A DNA stretch of 64,000 nt from Streptomyces sp. LX-29 (lineage in GTDB: Bacteria; Actinomycetota; Actinomycetes; Streptomycetales; Streptomycetaceae): assembly GCF_029541745.1 (NCBI RefSeq), contig NZ_CP089746.1:620001-684000 (forward strand), written 5' to 3'. The translations under genes and the position numbers were made by a program. Positions 8,263 to 16,227 of this stretch are shown in pieces (position 1 is the first letter of the stretch; every line of letters starts with the position of its first letter). The notes under the pieces are model-generated. The model was not told the origin of the DNA. It saw only the letters and a program-made list of their open reading frames with translations, and did not search any database.

Positions 8263-9228
8263 ATGACCCAATTCGGATACACCGTGATGACCGAGCAGGC
8301 GAGTCCGGTCGACCTGGTGGCCCACGCCGTCCGGGCCGAGGAGAGCGGTTTCGACTTCGCCGTGGCCTCGGACCACTACTTTCCCTGGCTCGACACCCAG
8401 GGCCACTCGCCCTACGTGTGGGCCGTGCTGGGAGCGGTCGCCCAGGCGACGTCACGGCTGCCGCTGATGACCTGTGTGACCTGCCCGACCTTCCGCTACC
8501 ACCCGGCGGTCGTGGCGCAGAAGGCCGCCACCGTCCAGTTGTTGTCCGGCGGACGCTTCCGACTCGGCCTCGGGTCGGGGGAGAACCTGAACGAGCACAT
8601 CGTGGGCGGTGGCTGGCCACCCGCCGACGTGCGATTGGACCGGCTCGACGAGGCCGTCCAGATCATCCGCGCGTTGTTCCAGGGCGGTCACGTCAACCAC
8701 CGCGGCGAACACTTCCAGGTGGAGTCGGCGAAGCTGTGGGACCTGCCGGACCCGCCGCCTCCCATCGGGATCGCGGTCTCCGGCGAGAGGTCGTGCGCGC
8801 TCGCCGGTCGCCTGGCCGATCTGGTGATCGCGGTCGAGCCGCAGGCGGAGCTGCTCCACGCGTTCGACCGGCACGGCGGCACCGGCAAGCCGCGCGTCGG
8901 GCAGTTGCCCGTGTGTTACGACCGCGACCGCGAGGCGGCGGTGCGGCGGGCGCACGAGCAGTTCCGCTGGTTCGGCGGCGGCTGGAAGGTCAACGCGGAG
9001 CTGCCCGGACCGTCCGCCTTCGCCGCCGCCACCGAGTACGTCCGCGAGCAGGACGTGGCGGAGTCCATCCCCTGCGGGGACGACGTCGGCCGCTTCGTGG
9101 ACGCGGTCAGGCCCTACCTCGAGGCCGGCTTCACCGAGATCGCCCTGGTGCAGATCGGCGGCGCCTCCCAGCTCCCCTTCCTGGAGTGGGCGGAGAAGGA
9201 GCTGCTCCCGGCGCTGCGCGCGCTGTGA
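8263..9228 (+). CDS. LLM-class F420-dependent oxidoreductase
   Basis: 321 residues from ATG 8263. The N-terminus (FGYTVMTEQASPVDLVAHAV), DHYFPWLDTQGHSPYVWAVL and LLSGGRFRLGLGSGENLNEH match the luciferase-like TIM-barrel family, specifically the subgroup resembling F420-dependent glucose-6-phosphate dehydrogenase (TIGR03557-like). It is expected to use cofactor F420, which is restricted mainly to actinobacteria and archaea. Physiological substrate unknown. It stands alone, followed by a small charged protein gene. Confidence 0.9.
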   Translation: MTQFGYTVMTEQASPVDLVAHAVRAEESGFDFAVASDHYFPWLDTQGHSPYVWAVLGAVAQATSRLPLMTCVTCPTFRYHPAVVAQKAATVQLLSGGRFRLGLGSGENLNEHIVGGGWPPADVRLDRLDEAVQIIRALFQGGHVNHRGEHFQVESAKLWDLPDPPPPIGIAVSGERSCALAGRLADLVIAVEPQAELLHAFDRHGGTGKPRVGQLPVCYDRDREAAVRRAHEQFRWFGGGWKVNAELPGPSAFAAATEYVREQDVAESIPCGDDVGRFVDAVRPYLEAGFTEIALVQIGGASQLPFLEWAEKELLPALRAL

Positions 9229-9314
9229 CATACGGGCACTCTTGCGACGGGAACGCCGGGAGCAGAGGGTGGATACGTGACAGACACCCCCGTGTTCCTG
9301 GAAGGGGATGCGAC

Positions 9315-9509
9315 ATGATCAGGCTGAAGGGGCGCGCCAAGCGGGGGAAGGGCGAGCCCGAGGAGAGCGTCGGCAAGGCCGCGCGCGACGAGTCCCCGGA
9401 GGGACGGGGCCGCGAGGAGCAGGCCCGCGAGGGGGCGAACGTGGCTGCCGAGGAGGCGGCGAAGCTCGCCCGTGGGGAGCGTCCGGACCAGAGCTCCGGG
9501 CACATGTAG
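9315..9509 (+). CDS. Small highly charged protein, possibly CsbD-like
   Basis: 64 residues from ATG 9315, with GGAAGGGG about eight bases upstream. Composition is almost entirely Lys, Arg, Glu, Gly and Ala (LKGRAKRGKGEPEESVGKAA), lacking hydrophobic core residues, so it is likely disordered. The pattern resembles stress-induced CsbD-type proteins but is too low in complexity to assign firmly. The final codons lie in a duplicated 23-bp sequence. Confidence 0.55.
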   Translation: MIRLKGRAKRGKGEPEESVGKAARDESPEGRGREEQAREGANVAAEEAAKLARGERPDQSSGHM

Positions 9510-9542
9510 CGAGCAGGACAGCTCCGGGCACGTGGAGCGAGC
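9492..9542. repeat. Imperfect 23-bp tandem duplication
   Basis: Copies at 9492-9514 and 9520-9542 (AGCTCCGGGCACATGTAGCG and its variant with GTGG) agree at 21 of 23 positions. The first copy spans the stop codon of the small charged protein gene. Confidence 0.7.
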
Positions 9543-9824
9543 GCGACGGGAAGTGCGGCGCGGCCGGCATGTGCGCGCCCGTGTGGAGGGCGGGCTCCGG
9601 CGCACGACACACGCCCGCCGAGGGCCGACGACCGCGCAACGAGCGGGCCGCGTCGACCGTGCGGCCCGCTCGGACGCCGGGCAGGTCGTGCGGTCCACGC
9701 GGACGGGTGCCGCGCCACCCAGGTCGTGTCGGCTGACCGCCCGCTGTCCGGCGGATCGTGTGATTGATCGTGTACCGGAGCGCCTGATCGCCTACCGGAG
9801 CGCTACCGACCTCGCCGACGGGTC
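9543..9824. other. Gene-free region
   Basis: I see no credible gene here. The last 60 bases contain two ACCGGAGCGC words (around 9774 and 9796) and lie downstream of the CBS-protein stop codon. No clear terminator stem could be picked out by eye. Confidence 0.5.
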
Positions 9825-10241
9825 TCAGTGGGCGTAGACCTTCTCCACGAACTCGGCGATCTGCTCTTCGCTGAGGTTCTGCGCCAGGTCCGCCTCGGTG
9901 ATGATGCCGACGAGGCGCTTGTTCTCGATGACCGGCAGTCGTTTGATGCGGTGGCTCTCCATCTCGTTCAGGACCTCTTCGACGTCGGCGTTGGCGTCGA
10001 TCCAGCGGGGGGTGCCCTCACAGAGGTCGCCCGCGGTGAGCTCGGAGGGCGACCGTGCGTCCGCCACGCACTTCACGACGATGTCGCGGTCGGTGACGAT
10101 GCCGCACAGCCGCTCGTTCTCGTCGGCCACCGGCAGGGCGCCCACGTCCAGGTCCCGCATCTTCTGAGCCGCGTCGGTGAGCGTGGTGTCGCGGGGTATC
10201 CACGCCGCACCCGAGTGCATGATGTCCTTCGCCAGGGTCAT
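9825..10241 (-). CDS. Two-CBS-domain protein
   Basis: 138 residues from ATG 10241; GAGGGAGG lies just upstream. Two CBS modules fill the whole protein: residues about 8-65 (DIMHSGAAWIPRDTTLTDAA, then DENERLCGIVTDRDIV) and about 73-130 (ENKRLVGIITEADLAQNLSE). Stand-alone CBS pairs bind adenosine nucleotides and act as energy or stress sensors. It is a single-gene unit; the upstream neighbour is a divergent alcohol dehydrogenase 279 bp away. Confidence 0.92.
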   Translation of the reverse strand: MTLAKDIMHSGAAWIPRDTTLTDAAQKMRDLDVGALPVADENERLCGIVTDRDIVVKCVADARSPSELTAGDLCEGTPRWIDANADVEEVLNEMESHRIKRLPVIENKRLVGIITEADLAQNLSEEQIAEFVEKVYAH

Positions 10242-10519
10242 GATCTGCCTCCCTCACAGTGAGGTCGCGTGTGGTGGCACTCTTCATCGTCACCTTCCCG
10301 ACGGCTTCCCGCGATCGGAACACCATCCCTGCCTTCGACGTCCGTCTCGCCGCCGGCCGGCCGCCCATGGGCATGCGGCCGCCGACATACGCGACCGACC
10401 GCGGGGAGCGCGTTTGCGACCGGTGCCGCGGAACGTGAAACTGGAAGCCCGTGCGGGGAGTTGCCCCTCATGACGCCCCTGCGGGCACAAGCCGCCTACC
10501 GGCTCCGGAAGGAGGCATC

Positions 10520-11704
10520 ATGAGGGCTCTGACATGGCACGGCCGCCGCGATGTGCGCGTGGACACCGTGCCGGATCCATCGATCGAGGAGCCGACGGAC
10601 GCCATCGTGAGGATCACCTCCAGTGGCATCTGCGGCTCCGATCTGCATCTCTACGAGGTGCTCGGCCCGTTCCTCGAAGAGGGCGACATCCTCGGGCACG
10701 AGCCGATGGGCGTCGTGGAGACGGTGGGCTCCCAGGTGACCGAGCTGAGCGCCGGCGACCGCGTCGTGGTCCCGTTCAACATCTCCTGCGGCACCTGCTA
10801 CATGTGCGAGGCCGGCCTGCAATCCCAGTGCGAGACCACGCAGGTCCGGCAGCGCGGCATGGGCGCGTCCCTCTTCGGCTACACCAAGCTCTACGGCGAG
10901 GTGCCCGGCGGGCAGGCCGAGTACCTGCGGGTGCCCTTCGCGAACACCCTGCCGATCAAGGTGCCGGAGGGCCCGCCGGACGAGCGGTTCGTCTACCTCT
11001 CCGATGTGCTGCCCACCGCCTGGCAGGCCGTGGAGTACGCGGCCGTCCCGCCCGGCGGCAGCCTGGCCGTGCTCGGCCTCGGTCCCATCGGCGACATGGC
11101 GTGCCGGGTGGCGCTGCACCGCGGCGCCGGGAAGGTCTTCGGGGTCGACCTCGTCCCCGAGCGGCTGGAGCGGGCCGCCGCACGCGGTGTGCGGGTGGTG
11201 GACCTCCGCGAGCACGAGTCCGACGTGGGCGACGTCATCCGCGAGATGACGGACGGCCGCGGGCCGGACTCGGTCATCGACGCGGTGGGCCTGGAGGCCC
11301 ATGGCGCGCCGGCGGCGGCGCTGGCCCAGCGGCTGGCCGGCATGCTGCCGGGCACGATGGCCGAGAAGGTCATGACCCGGGCCGGCGTGGACCGTCTGGC
11401 GGCGCTCCTGACCGCCATCGACGTGGTGCGCCGCGGTGGCACCATCTCGCTGAGCGGGGTCTACGGCGGCATGACCGACCCGCTTCCGCTGATGACCATG
11501 TTCGACAAGCAGATCCAGCTGCGGATGGGCCAGGCCAACGTCCGGCACTGGGTGGACGACATCATGCCGCTGCTGGCCGACGGCGACCCGCTGGGCGTGG
11601 AGGGCTTCGCGACCCACAAGGTGTCCCTGGAGGACGCGCCCTGGGCGTACCGGGCCTTCCAGGCCAAGGAGGACGGCATGGTGAAGGTCCTCCTCCAGCC
11701 CTGA
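10520..11704 (+). CDS. Zinc-dependent alcohol dehydrogenase (formaldehyde-dehydrogenase-like subgroup)
   Basis: 394 residues from ATG 10520, preceded by GGAAGGAGG. Medium-chain dehydrogenase with catalytic zinc residues in SSGICGSDLHLY and GHEPMGVVE, structural-zinc cysteines in CGTCYMCEAGLQSQC, and the NAD-binding glycine motif VLGLGPIGDMACRVAL followed by VDLVPERLERA. Its length of about 390 with a long insertion before the last strand (KVMTRAGVDRLAALLTAIDV) is like the glutathione-independent formaldehyde dehydrogenase subgroup. Substrate not determined. Convergent with the NmrA-like gene. Confidence 0.9.
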   Translation: MRALTWHGRRDVRVDTVPDPSIEEPTDAIVRITSSGICGSDLHLYEVLGPFLEEGDILGHEPMGVVETVGSQVTELSAGDRVVVPFNISCGTCYMCEAGLQSQCETTQVRQRGMGASLFGYTKLYGEVPGGQAEYLRVPFANTLPIKVPEGPPDERFVYLSDVLPTAWQAVEYAAVPPGGSLAVLGLGPIGDMACRVALHRGAGKVFGVDLVPERLERAAARGVRVVDLREHESDVGDVIREMTDGRGPDSVIDAVGLEAHGAPAAALAQRLAGMLPGTMAEKVMTRAGVDRLAALLTAIDVVRRGGTISLSGVYGGMTDPLPLMTMFDKQIQLRMGQANVRHWVDDIMPLLADGDPLGVEGFATHKVSLEDAPWAYRAFQAKEDGMVKVLLQP

Positions 11705-11770
11705 GGCGCGCCCCTCGACGCCCCGAGGGCGCCTGCCACCTCGACCGCTCGCGGGGATCGCTCACGGTCA

Positions 11771-11801
11771 CGGCTCGGCTCGACTCGGCTCGGCTCGGCT
11801 C
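11771..11801. repeat. CGGCT simple repeat
   Basis: Six near-perfect CGGCT/CGACT pentamers in the 285-bp space between two convergent genes. The rest of this spacer is GC-rich without visible genes. Confidence 0.7.
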
Positions 11802-11989
11802 GTACGCGGGGGTCAGCTCGCATATCCGCGCCGCGCCCGGCGCCCCGTCACGGGCCGGGCCGGGCCGGCTTGCGGCCGCTCGGCCGCTCGGCACAGTGGG
11901 TCGCCCGCGCCCGTCCGTGAGCCGCCGTCAGTTCGGCTGCTCTCTCGGGGTGGTGTGCCGGGCGCTGTCCTCGACGCCCGGGTCGGGCG

Positions 11990-12835
11990 CTATCGGAAGG
12001 CCGGCAGATTGCGCGCGACCCACTCTCCGAAGGGCCTGGCCGGGCGGCGCAGGACGCGCTCCACGTCGGGGCTGGTCTCCCGCTCGGCGGGGAGCGGGAG
12101 CCCGAGAACGTCCAGGGTGCCGTCGATGACCTCCTCCGGCATGAACCGCGCCATGTGGGCGTGGGCGTCCTCGCGCGACAGTTCCACGAAGGTCACCTTC
12201 TCGCCCAGGGCGTCGGAGACCACCGCGGCCTGCCCACGCGGGCTGATCGCCTCGGGTCCGGTCAGCTCGTACGTACGGCCCGCGTGGCCGTCCTCGCGCA
12301 GCGCGGCCGCGGCGACCGCCGCGATGTCCGCGGGGTCGACGACGGGCAGCGCCACATCGCCGAACGGGGCGAAGATCATGCGCTGGGTGCGGACCGACTC
12401 GGCCCAGGCGAAGGCGTTGGAGGCGAAGCCGCCCGGTCGCAGGATGGTGACGTCCAACCCGGACGCCCGCACGGCCGCCTCGAACTCGCGCAGACGGGCG
12501 TGGGAGAGAGCCTCGGGGCGGGTGGAGTTGAGCTGCGAGGAGAGCAGCACGAGCCGCTTGACCCCGGCGTCCGCGGCCGCGTCCACCAGGGCGGTGGGGC
12601 TCTCCCCGTGGCTGTTGAGCTCGCCTCCCAGCAGGATGAAGAAGGCGTCGGCGCCTTCGAGGACCGGCCGCATGCTCAGCGAGTCCCCGACGTCGGCCTG
12701 GGCGTGTCGGACGCCGGTCGGAAGTCCCGTGCGCCGCGGACGCCGCGAGACGGCCACGACCTCCTCGCCCGCCTCGGCCAGCAGCGGCACCAGCGTCTGC
12801 CCGACATTGCCGGTCGCACCCGTCACCACGATCAT
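11990..12835 (-). CDS. NmrA-like NAD(P)H-binding reductase
   Basis: 281 residues from ATG 12835; AGGGGG lies six bases upstream, while a GTG one codon earlier is too close. Rossmann motif MIVVTGATGNVGQTLVPLL at the N-terminus, then VKRLVLLSSQLNSTRPEALS and VTILRPGGFASNAFAW, as in atypical short-chain dehydrogenases such as NmrA and quinone oxidoreductase QOR2. Likely reduces a quinone or acts as a redox sensor. Divergent from a TetR regulator with an operator-like palindrome between them, so probably repressed by it. A paralogue lies at 33114-33935. Confidence 0.88.
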   Translation of the reverse strand: MIVVTGATGNVGQTLVPLLAEAGEEVVAVSRRPRRTGLPTGVRHAQADVGDSLSMRPVLEGADAFFILLGGELNSHGESPTALVDAAADAGVKRLVLLSSQLNSTRPEALSHARLREFEAAVRASGLDVTILRPGGFASNAFAWAESVRTQRMIFAPFGDVALPVVDPADIAAVAAAALREDGHAGRTYELTGPEAISPRGQAAVVSDALGEKVTFVELSREDAHAHMARFMPEEVIDGTLDVLGLPLPAERETSPDVERVLRRPARPFGEWVARNLPAFR

Positions 12836-12850
12836 CACGAACCCCCTGAG

Positions 12851-12870
12851 TTAGTTAGTTGACTGACTTA
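12851..12870. promoter_or_regulatory. Operator-like palindrome between NmrA-like gene and tetR
   Basis: TTAGTTAGTTGACTGACTTA contains an imperfect palindrome (AGTTAGT/ACTGACT arms); a related word, GTTGGTTGGGTGACTGACTC, overlaps the tetR start near 12907-12926. Spaced copies of a GACTGACT half-site on both sides of the divergent promoters suggest autoregulation by the TetR protein. Confidence 0.55.
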
Positions 12871-12915
12871 GAACGACCGTAACACACCCCGATGGCGCTG
12901 CCTATAGTTGGTTGG

Positions 12916-13506
12916 GTGACTGACTCACCGAAGCCACGGGCGCGAGCGGCCGACAAGCGCCGACGGCTCACCACCGCGGCCGCCCGGGTCCTCCATGAGC
13001 AGGGCGTCGAACGGACCACCCTCGCCGACATCGCGCGCGTGGCCGACGTCCCCGTGGGAAACGTCTACTACTACTTCAAGACGAAGGACGAGTTGGTCCA
13101 GGCCGCCCTCTCCGAGCACAGTGCCAACCTGGAGGAACTCACCCGCGAGCTGGACCGGTTGCCCAACCCGCGTGACCGCCTCAAGGCCCTGATCGTGGCC
13201 TGGGTCGACCAGCGGGACATCGCCGCCCGCTACGGCTGCCCCACCGGCACCCTGGCCGTCGAACTCGACAAGCGCGCGGACGGGACCCTCGACGCCGAGG
13301 TCGGCACGGTGATCCGGCGGCTGCTGGACTGGGCCGGGGACCAGTTCCGCGCCCTGGGCCTGCCCGATCCCGAGGACCTCGCCGTCACCCTCGTCTCCGC
13401 CTACCAGGGCATGTCGCTCCTGGCCAACGCCCTGCGCGACCCGGACATCATGATCCGCGAGGGAGCCCGCCTGGCCCGCTGGCTCGACTCCCTCCGAGCC
13501 CCCTGA
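12916..13506 (+). CDS. TetR/AcrR family transcriptional regulator
   Basis: 196 residues from GTG 12916. I prefer this over ATG 12892 because TATAGT at 12903-12908 looks like a -10 box only seven bases before the GTG, which would make the mRNA leaderless. N-terminal helix-turn-helix: TTLADIARVADVPVGNVYYY, the classic TetR signature. The C-terminal ligand domain contains RYGCPTGTLAVELDK and QFRALGL, matching a common actinobacterial subgroup. Predicted repressor of itself and of the divergent NmrA-like gene. Confidence 0.9.
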   Translation: MTDSPKPRARAADKRRRLTTAAARVLHEQGVERTTLADIARVADVPVGNVYYYFKTKDELVQAALSEHSANLEELTRELDRLPNPRDRLKALIVAWVDQRDIAARYGCPTGTLAVELDKRADGTLDAEVGTVIRRLLDWAGDQFRALGLPDPEDLAVTLVSAYQGMSLLANALRDPDIMIREGARLARWLDSLRAP

Positions 13507-13626
13507 CCCGACCCGGTGACCCGGCTCTTCCGCGCCGCCCTGCCGCTCCCCCGGATGGGGCGGATCCTGCGGGCCGAGCGGGTGGAAGATGACGCGACGG
13601 CCGGCGACGACCTCCCGCCAACGGGA

Positions 13627-14709
13627 ATGCGATCGAACGTGAGAGCTTTCGTTCTCCGGAGGGTCGGTGAGGTCGGCGTCATCGACAAGCCGATCCCCGA
13701 ACCCGGCCCCAATGACGTGGTCGTGCGCACCACGGCGGCCATGGTGTGCACCACCGATGTGCACACCATGAGAGGCGCGATTCCGGTCGCCCCGAATGTG
13801 ACGCTGGGGCATGAGGCGGTCGGTGTCGTCCATGCGCTGGGCTCGGCCGTCGAGGGACTGGTCGAGGGCCAGCGCGTCGCGGCGGCCGGGATCACGCCCT
13901 GCTTCCAGTGCGACTCCTGCCAGCGCGGGTTCTCCTCGCAGTGCCACGGGCGGATGCTGGGAGGGGCCAGATTCACCGTTCAGGGGGACGGGAACCTGGC
14001 CGAGTACTTTCTCGTCAACAACGCCCAGGCCAACCTCGCGCCGATTCCCGAAACGCTCTCCGACCACCTCGCGTTGTACGCCACCGACATGCTCTCCACG
14101 GGGTTCGTCGCCGCCGAACACGCGGAGCTCGAACTGGGCGAGACCGTCGCGATCTTCGCCCAAGGCGCGGTGGGGCTGTCGGCGACGATCGGCTGCCGGC
14201 TGCGCGGCGCGGGCTTCGTGATCGCCGTCGAGTCGATTCCCGCCCGCCAGGAACTCGCCCGCCGTTTCGGCGCCGACGTGGTCGTCGACCACACGCGGTG
14301 CGATCCGGTTCGACGGATCCTTGAGCTGACGGACGGCCAGGGGGTCGATGCCGCCATCGAGGCGCTGGGCACCCCGCAGACCTGGGAGGCGACCTTCCGG
14401 GTCACCAAGCCGGGAGGTCGCATCTCCAATGTCGGCTACCACGGGGAGGTGCCCGAGCCGCTCAGGATCCCCCTGGAGCCGTTCGGCTACGGCATGTCGG
14501 ACAAGCAGATCTACGGTGGGTTCAACCGCGGAGGCCGCGGGTGGCTTCGGCGGATCTTCCGGCTGCTGGAGACGGGGAAGGTCGATCCCACGCCGATGAC
14601 CACGCACGAGTTCAGCTTCGACGAGATCGAACGGGCCTTCCAGATGATGGCGTCGAAGCACGGCGGAATCATCAAGCCGCTGATTCGCTTCGACGCGGCC
14701 CGGGCGTAG
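13627..14709 (+). CDS. Zinc alcohol dehydrogenase, isopropanol-dehydrogenase-like
   Basis: 360 residues from ATG 13627 (GTG 13639 is possible; neither ribosome site is strong). The order CTTDVHTMRGAIPVAPNVTL, GHEAVGVVHALGSAV, ITPCFQCDSCQRGFSSQC and DGNLAEYFLVNNAQANLAPI follows the isopropanol/secondary alcohol dehydrogenase group of medium-chain enzymes. Catalytic zinc residues are the Cys of VCTTD and the His of GHE; the cofactor motif is IFAQGAVGLSATIG, in which the first conserved Gly of the nucleotide motif is Ala. Probably oxidises secondary alcohols. It starts 120 bp after tetR. Confidence 0.88.
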   Translation: MRSNVRAFVLRRVGEVGVIDKPIPEPGPNDVVVRTTAAMVCTTDVHTMRGAIPVAPNVTLGHEAVGVVHALGSAVEGLVEGQRVAAAGITPCFQCDSCQRGFSSQCHGRMLGGARFTVQGDGNLAEYFLVNNAQANLAPIPETLSDHLALYATDMLSTGFVAAEHAELELGETVAIFAQGAVGLSATIGCRLRGAGFVIAVESIPARQELARRFGADVVVDHTRCDPVRRILELTDGQGVDAAIEALGTPQTWEATFRVTKPGGRISNVGYHGEVPEPLRIPLEPFGYGMSDKQIYGGFNRGGRGWLRRIFRLLETGKVDPTPMTTHEFSFDEIERAFQMMASKHGGIIKPLIRFDAARA

Positions 14710-14777
14710 GCACAAGCGTACCCATAGGCGTAGGCACTGGCGTAAGCACAGACGTAGGCACAGGCGTAGGTACTCGT
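14706..14777. repeat. Short tandem repeat, GCGTAGGCAC type
   Basis: About seven imperfect 10-12-bp units (CGTAGGCAC, CGTACCCATAG, CGTAGGCACTG, CGTAAGCACAG, CGTAGGCACAG) begin at the stop codon of the alcohol dehydrogenase and run to about 14777. Such tracts vary in copy number by slippage. Confidence 0.75.
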
Positions 14778-14917
14778 CCTCTTCTTCTCCCCCATGCGGC
14801 ACATTCCCCGGTGCGGCGAAGGTCACCCGGTGTCCCCCGCGCGGATCGGGTACGCGCATCTCCTGCCGTACCAGCTCTCCCGCCGCATCGACGGACGGCA
14901 CGGAGGAGCGCCCCACC

Positions 14918-16132
14918 GTGCCGGGTGGGCCGACAGGAAGGATGGACCCGCTTATGGAGGACGTGCTGCGTCCGCTCATCGTCGGCGGCGTCTCGGTCGC
15001 GATCACCCTGATCGTCGGCTGGGCGGCCGACCGTCTGCTGCGCCGGGCCGACGCCCGGCACCCCGAGACGCCGCTGTGGGGGCTGCTGCGCCGCTGTGGG
15101 CCGCCGCTGCGGGCCGTGGTCTGCTCGGCGGTGCTGCGCGGCTCGTACGACAAGGCGCGCGTCGCCCAGGACCACGCCGTGGGCATCAGCCGGGCCCTGA
15201 CCCTGGTGCTGATCGCCGCCACCGCCTGGCTCGCGGTGCGTGTCTCGGCGGCCGTGGTGGAGTCCACGTACTCCCGCTACGCGGCCGGTGCCCGTGATCC
15301 GGCCCGGGTGCGCCGGGTGCGGACGCAGGTGACGTTGATCCAGCGGGTGGTGACCGCCGTGGTCGGGGTGGTGGCCGGGTCGGCCATGCTGCTGACCTTT
15401 CCCCCGATGCGCGCCATCGGCACGTCCATGCTGGCCTCCGCCGGGATCGTCGGCATCGTCGCCGGAATCGCCGCCCAGACCACGCTCGGAAACATGTTCG
15501 CCGGGCTGTCGATCGCGTTCGGCGACATGGTGCGGATCGGTGACACGGTGGTGGTGGACGGCGAGTGGGGCACCGTCGAGGAGATCACCCTGACCTTCCT
15601 GTCCGTGCGGACCTGGGACGAGCGGCGGATCACCATGCCGGTGTCGTACTTCACCAGCAAGCCCTTCGAGAACTGGTCTCGGGGCGGCACACGCAAGACC
15701 GGCACGGTCTTCCTCCACCTCGACCACGCCGCGCCCGTCGAGGCGATGCGCGAGAAGCTCCACGAGATCGTCCGCGCCTCCGAGGCATGGGACGGCCGAG
15801 ACTGGGGGCTCGCCGTCACCGACACCACGCCCAGCACCATCCAGGTGCGCGCGCTGGTCACGGCGAGGGACGCCGACGACGCCTGGAACCTGCGCTGCGA
15901 GGTGCGGGAGGAGCTGATCCGCTGGCTGCGCCGGGAGCACCCGTACGCCCTGCCACGCCTCGCCACGGCGCCCGCTCCCCGCCGGGCGGCGGTGGAGCCC
16001 GCTTCCCAGCGGGTCGACGCCTCCCGGCGGGCTGAGGCTTCCCAGCGGGCCGACGCTTCCCGGGCCGACGCGAAGGCCGCGCCCGCTTCCCGGCGGGCCG
16101 AGGCGGAGTCCTCACCCGCCGAACCGGCGTAG
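14918..16132 (+). CDS. MscS-type mechanosensitive ion channel
   Basis: 404 residues from GTG 14918, nine bases after GGAGGAG (14902-14908); ATG 14954 is an alternative. Membrane segments lie near residues 19-35, 90-110, 145-165 and 170-195. The pore helix and beta-domain junction reads GIVGIVAGIAAQTTLGNMFA and GLSIAFGDMVRIGDTV, the MscS signature, followed by GTVEEITLTFLSVRTWDERR. Opens under membrane tension to release solutes. The last 50 residues are a low-complexity Arg/Ala/Ser tail of repeated ASRRAEASQRADAS units not found in the core family. Confidence 0.93.
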   Translation: MPGGPTGRMDPLMEDVLRPLIVGGVSVAITLIVGWAADRLLRRADARHPETPLWGLLRRCGPPLRAVVCSAVLRGSYDKARVAQDHAVGISRALTLVLIAATAWLAVRVSAAVVESTYSRYAAGARDPARVRRVRTQVTLIQRVVTAVVGVVAGSAMLLTFPPMRAIGTSMLASAGIVGIVAGIAAQTTLGNMFAGLSIAFGDMVRIGDTVVVDGEWGTVEEITLTFLSVRTWDERRITMPVSYFTSKPFENWSRGGTRKTGTVFLHLDHAAPVEAMREKLHEIVRASEAWDGRDWGLAVTDTTPSTIQVRALVTARDADDAWNLRCEVREELIRWLRREHPYALPRLATAPAPRRAAVEPASQRVDASRRAEASQRADASRADAKAAPASRRAEAESSPAEPA

Positions 16133-16227
16133 TCCAGGCGCCCGCGCCGGGCGGGACCGCTCGCGAGCCATGTGCGGCGGCCCCGTCGTGCGCCGGGGAC
16201 CCGGTGCTCCCGGCGGGCTCCCCGGCC

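Noticed and set aside
12925-15267. 780-codon minus-strand open frame
   Set aside because: Runs opposite tetR, an alcohol dehydrogenase and MscS; no motifs, and it reads through a tandem repeat.
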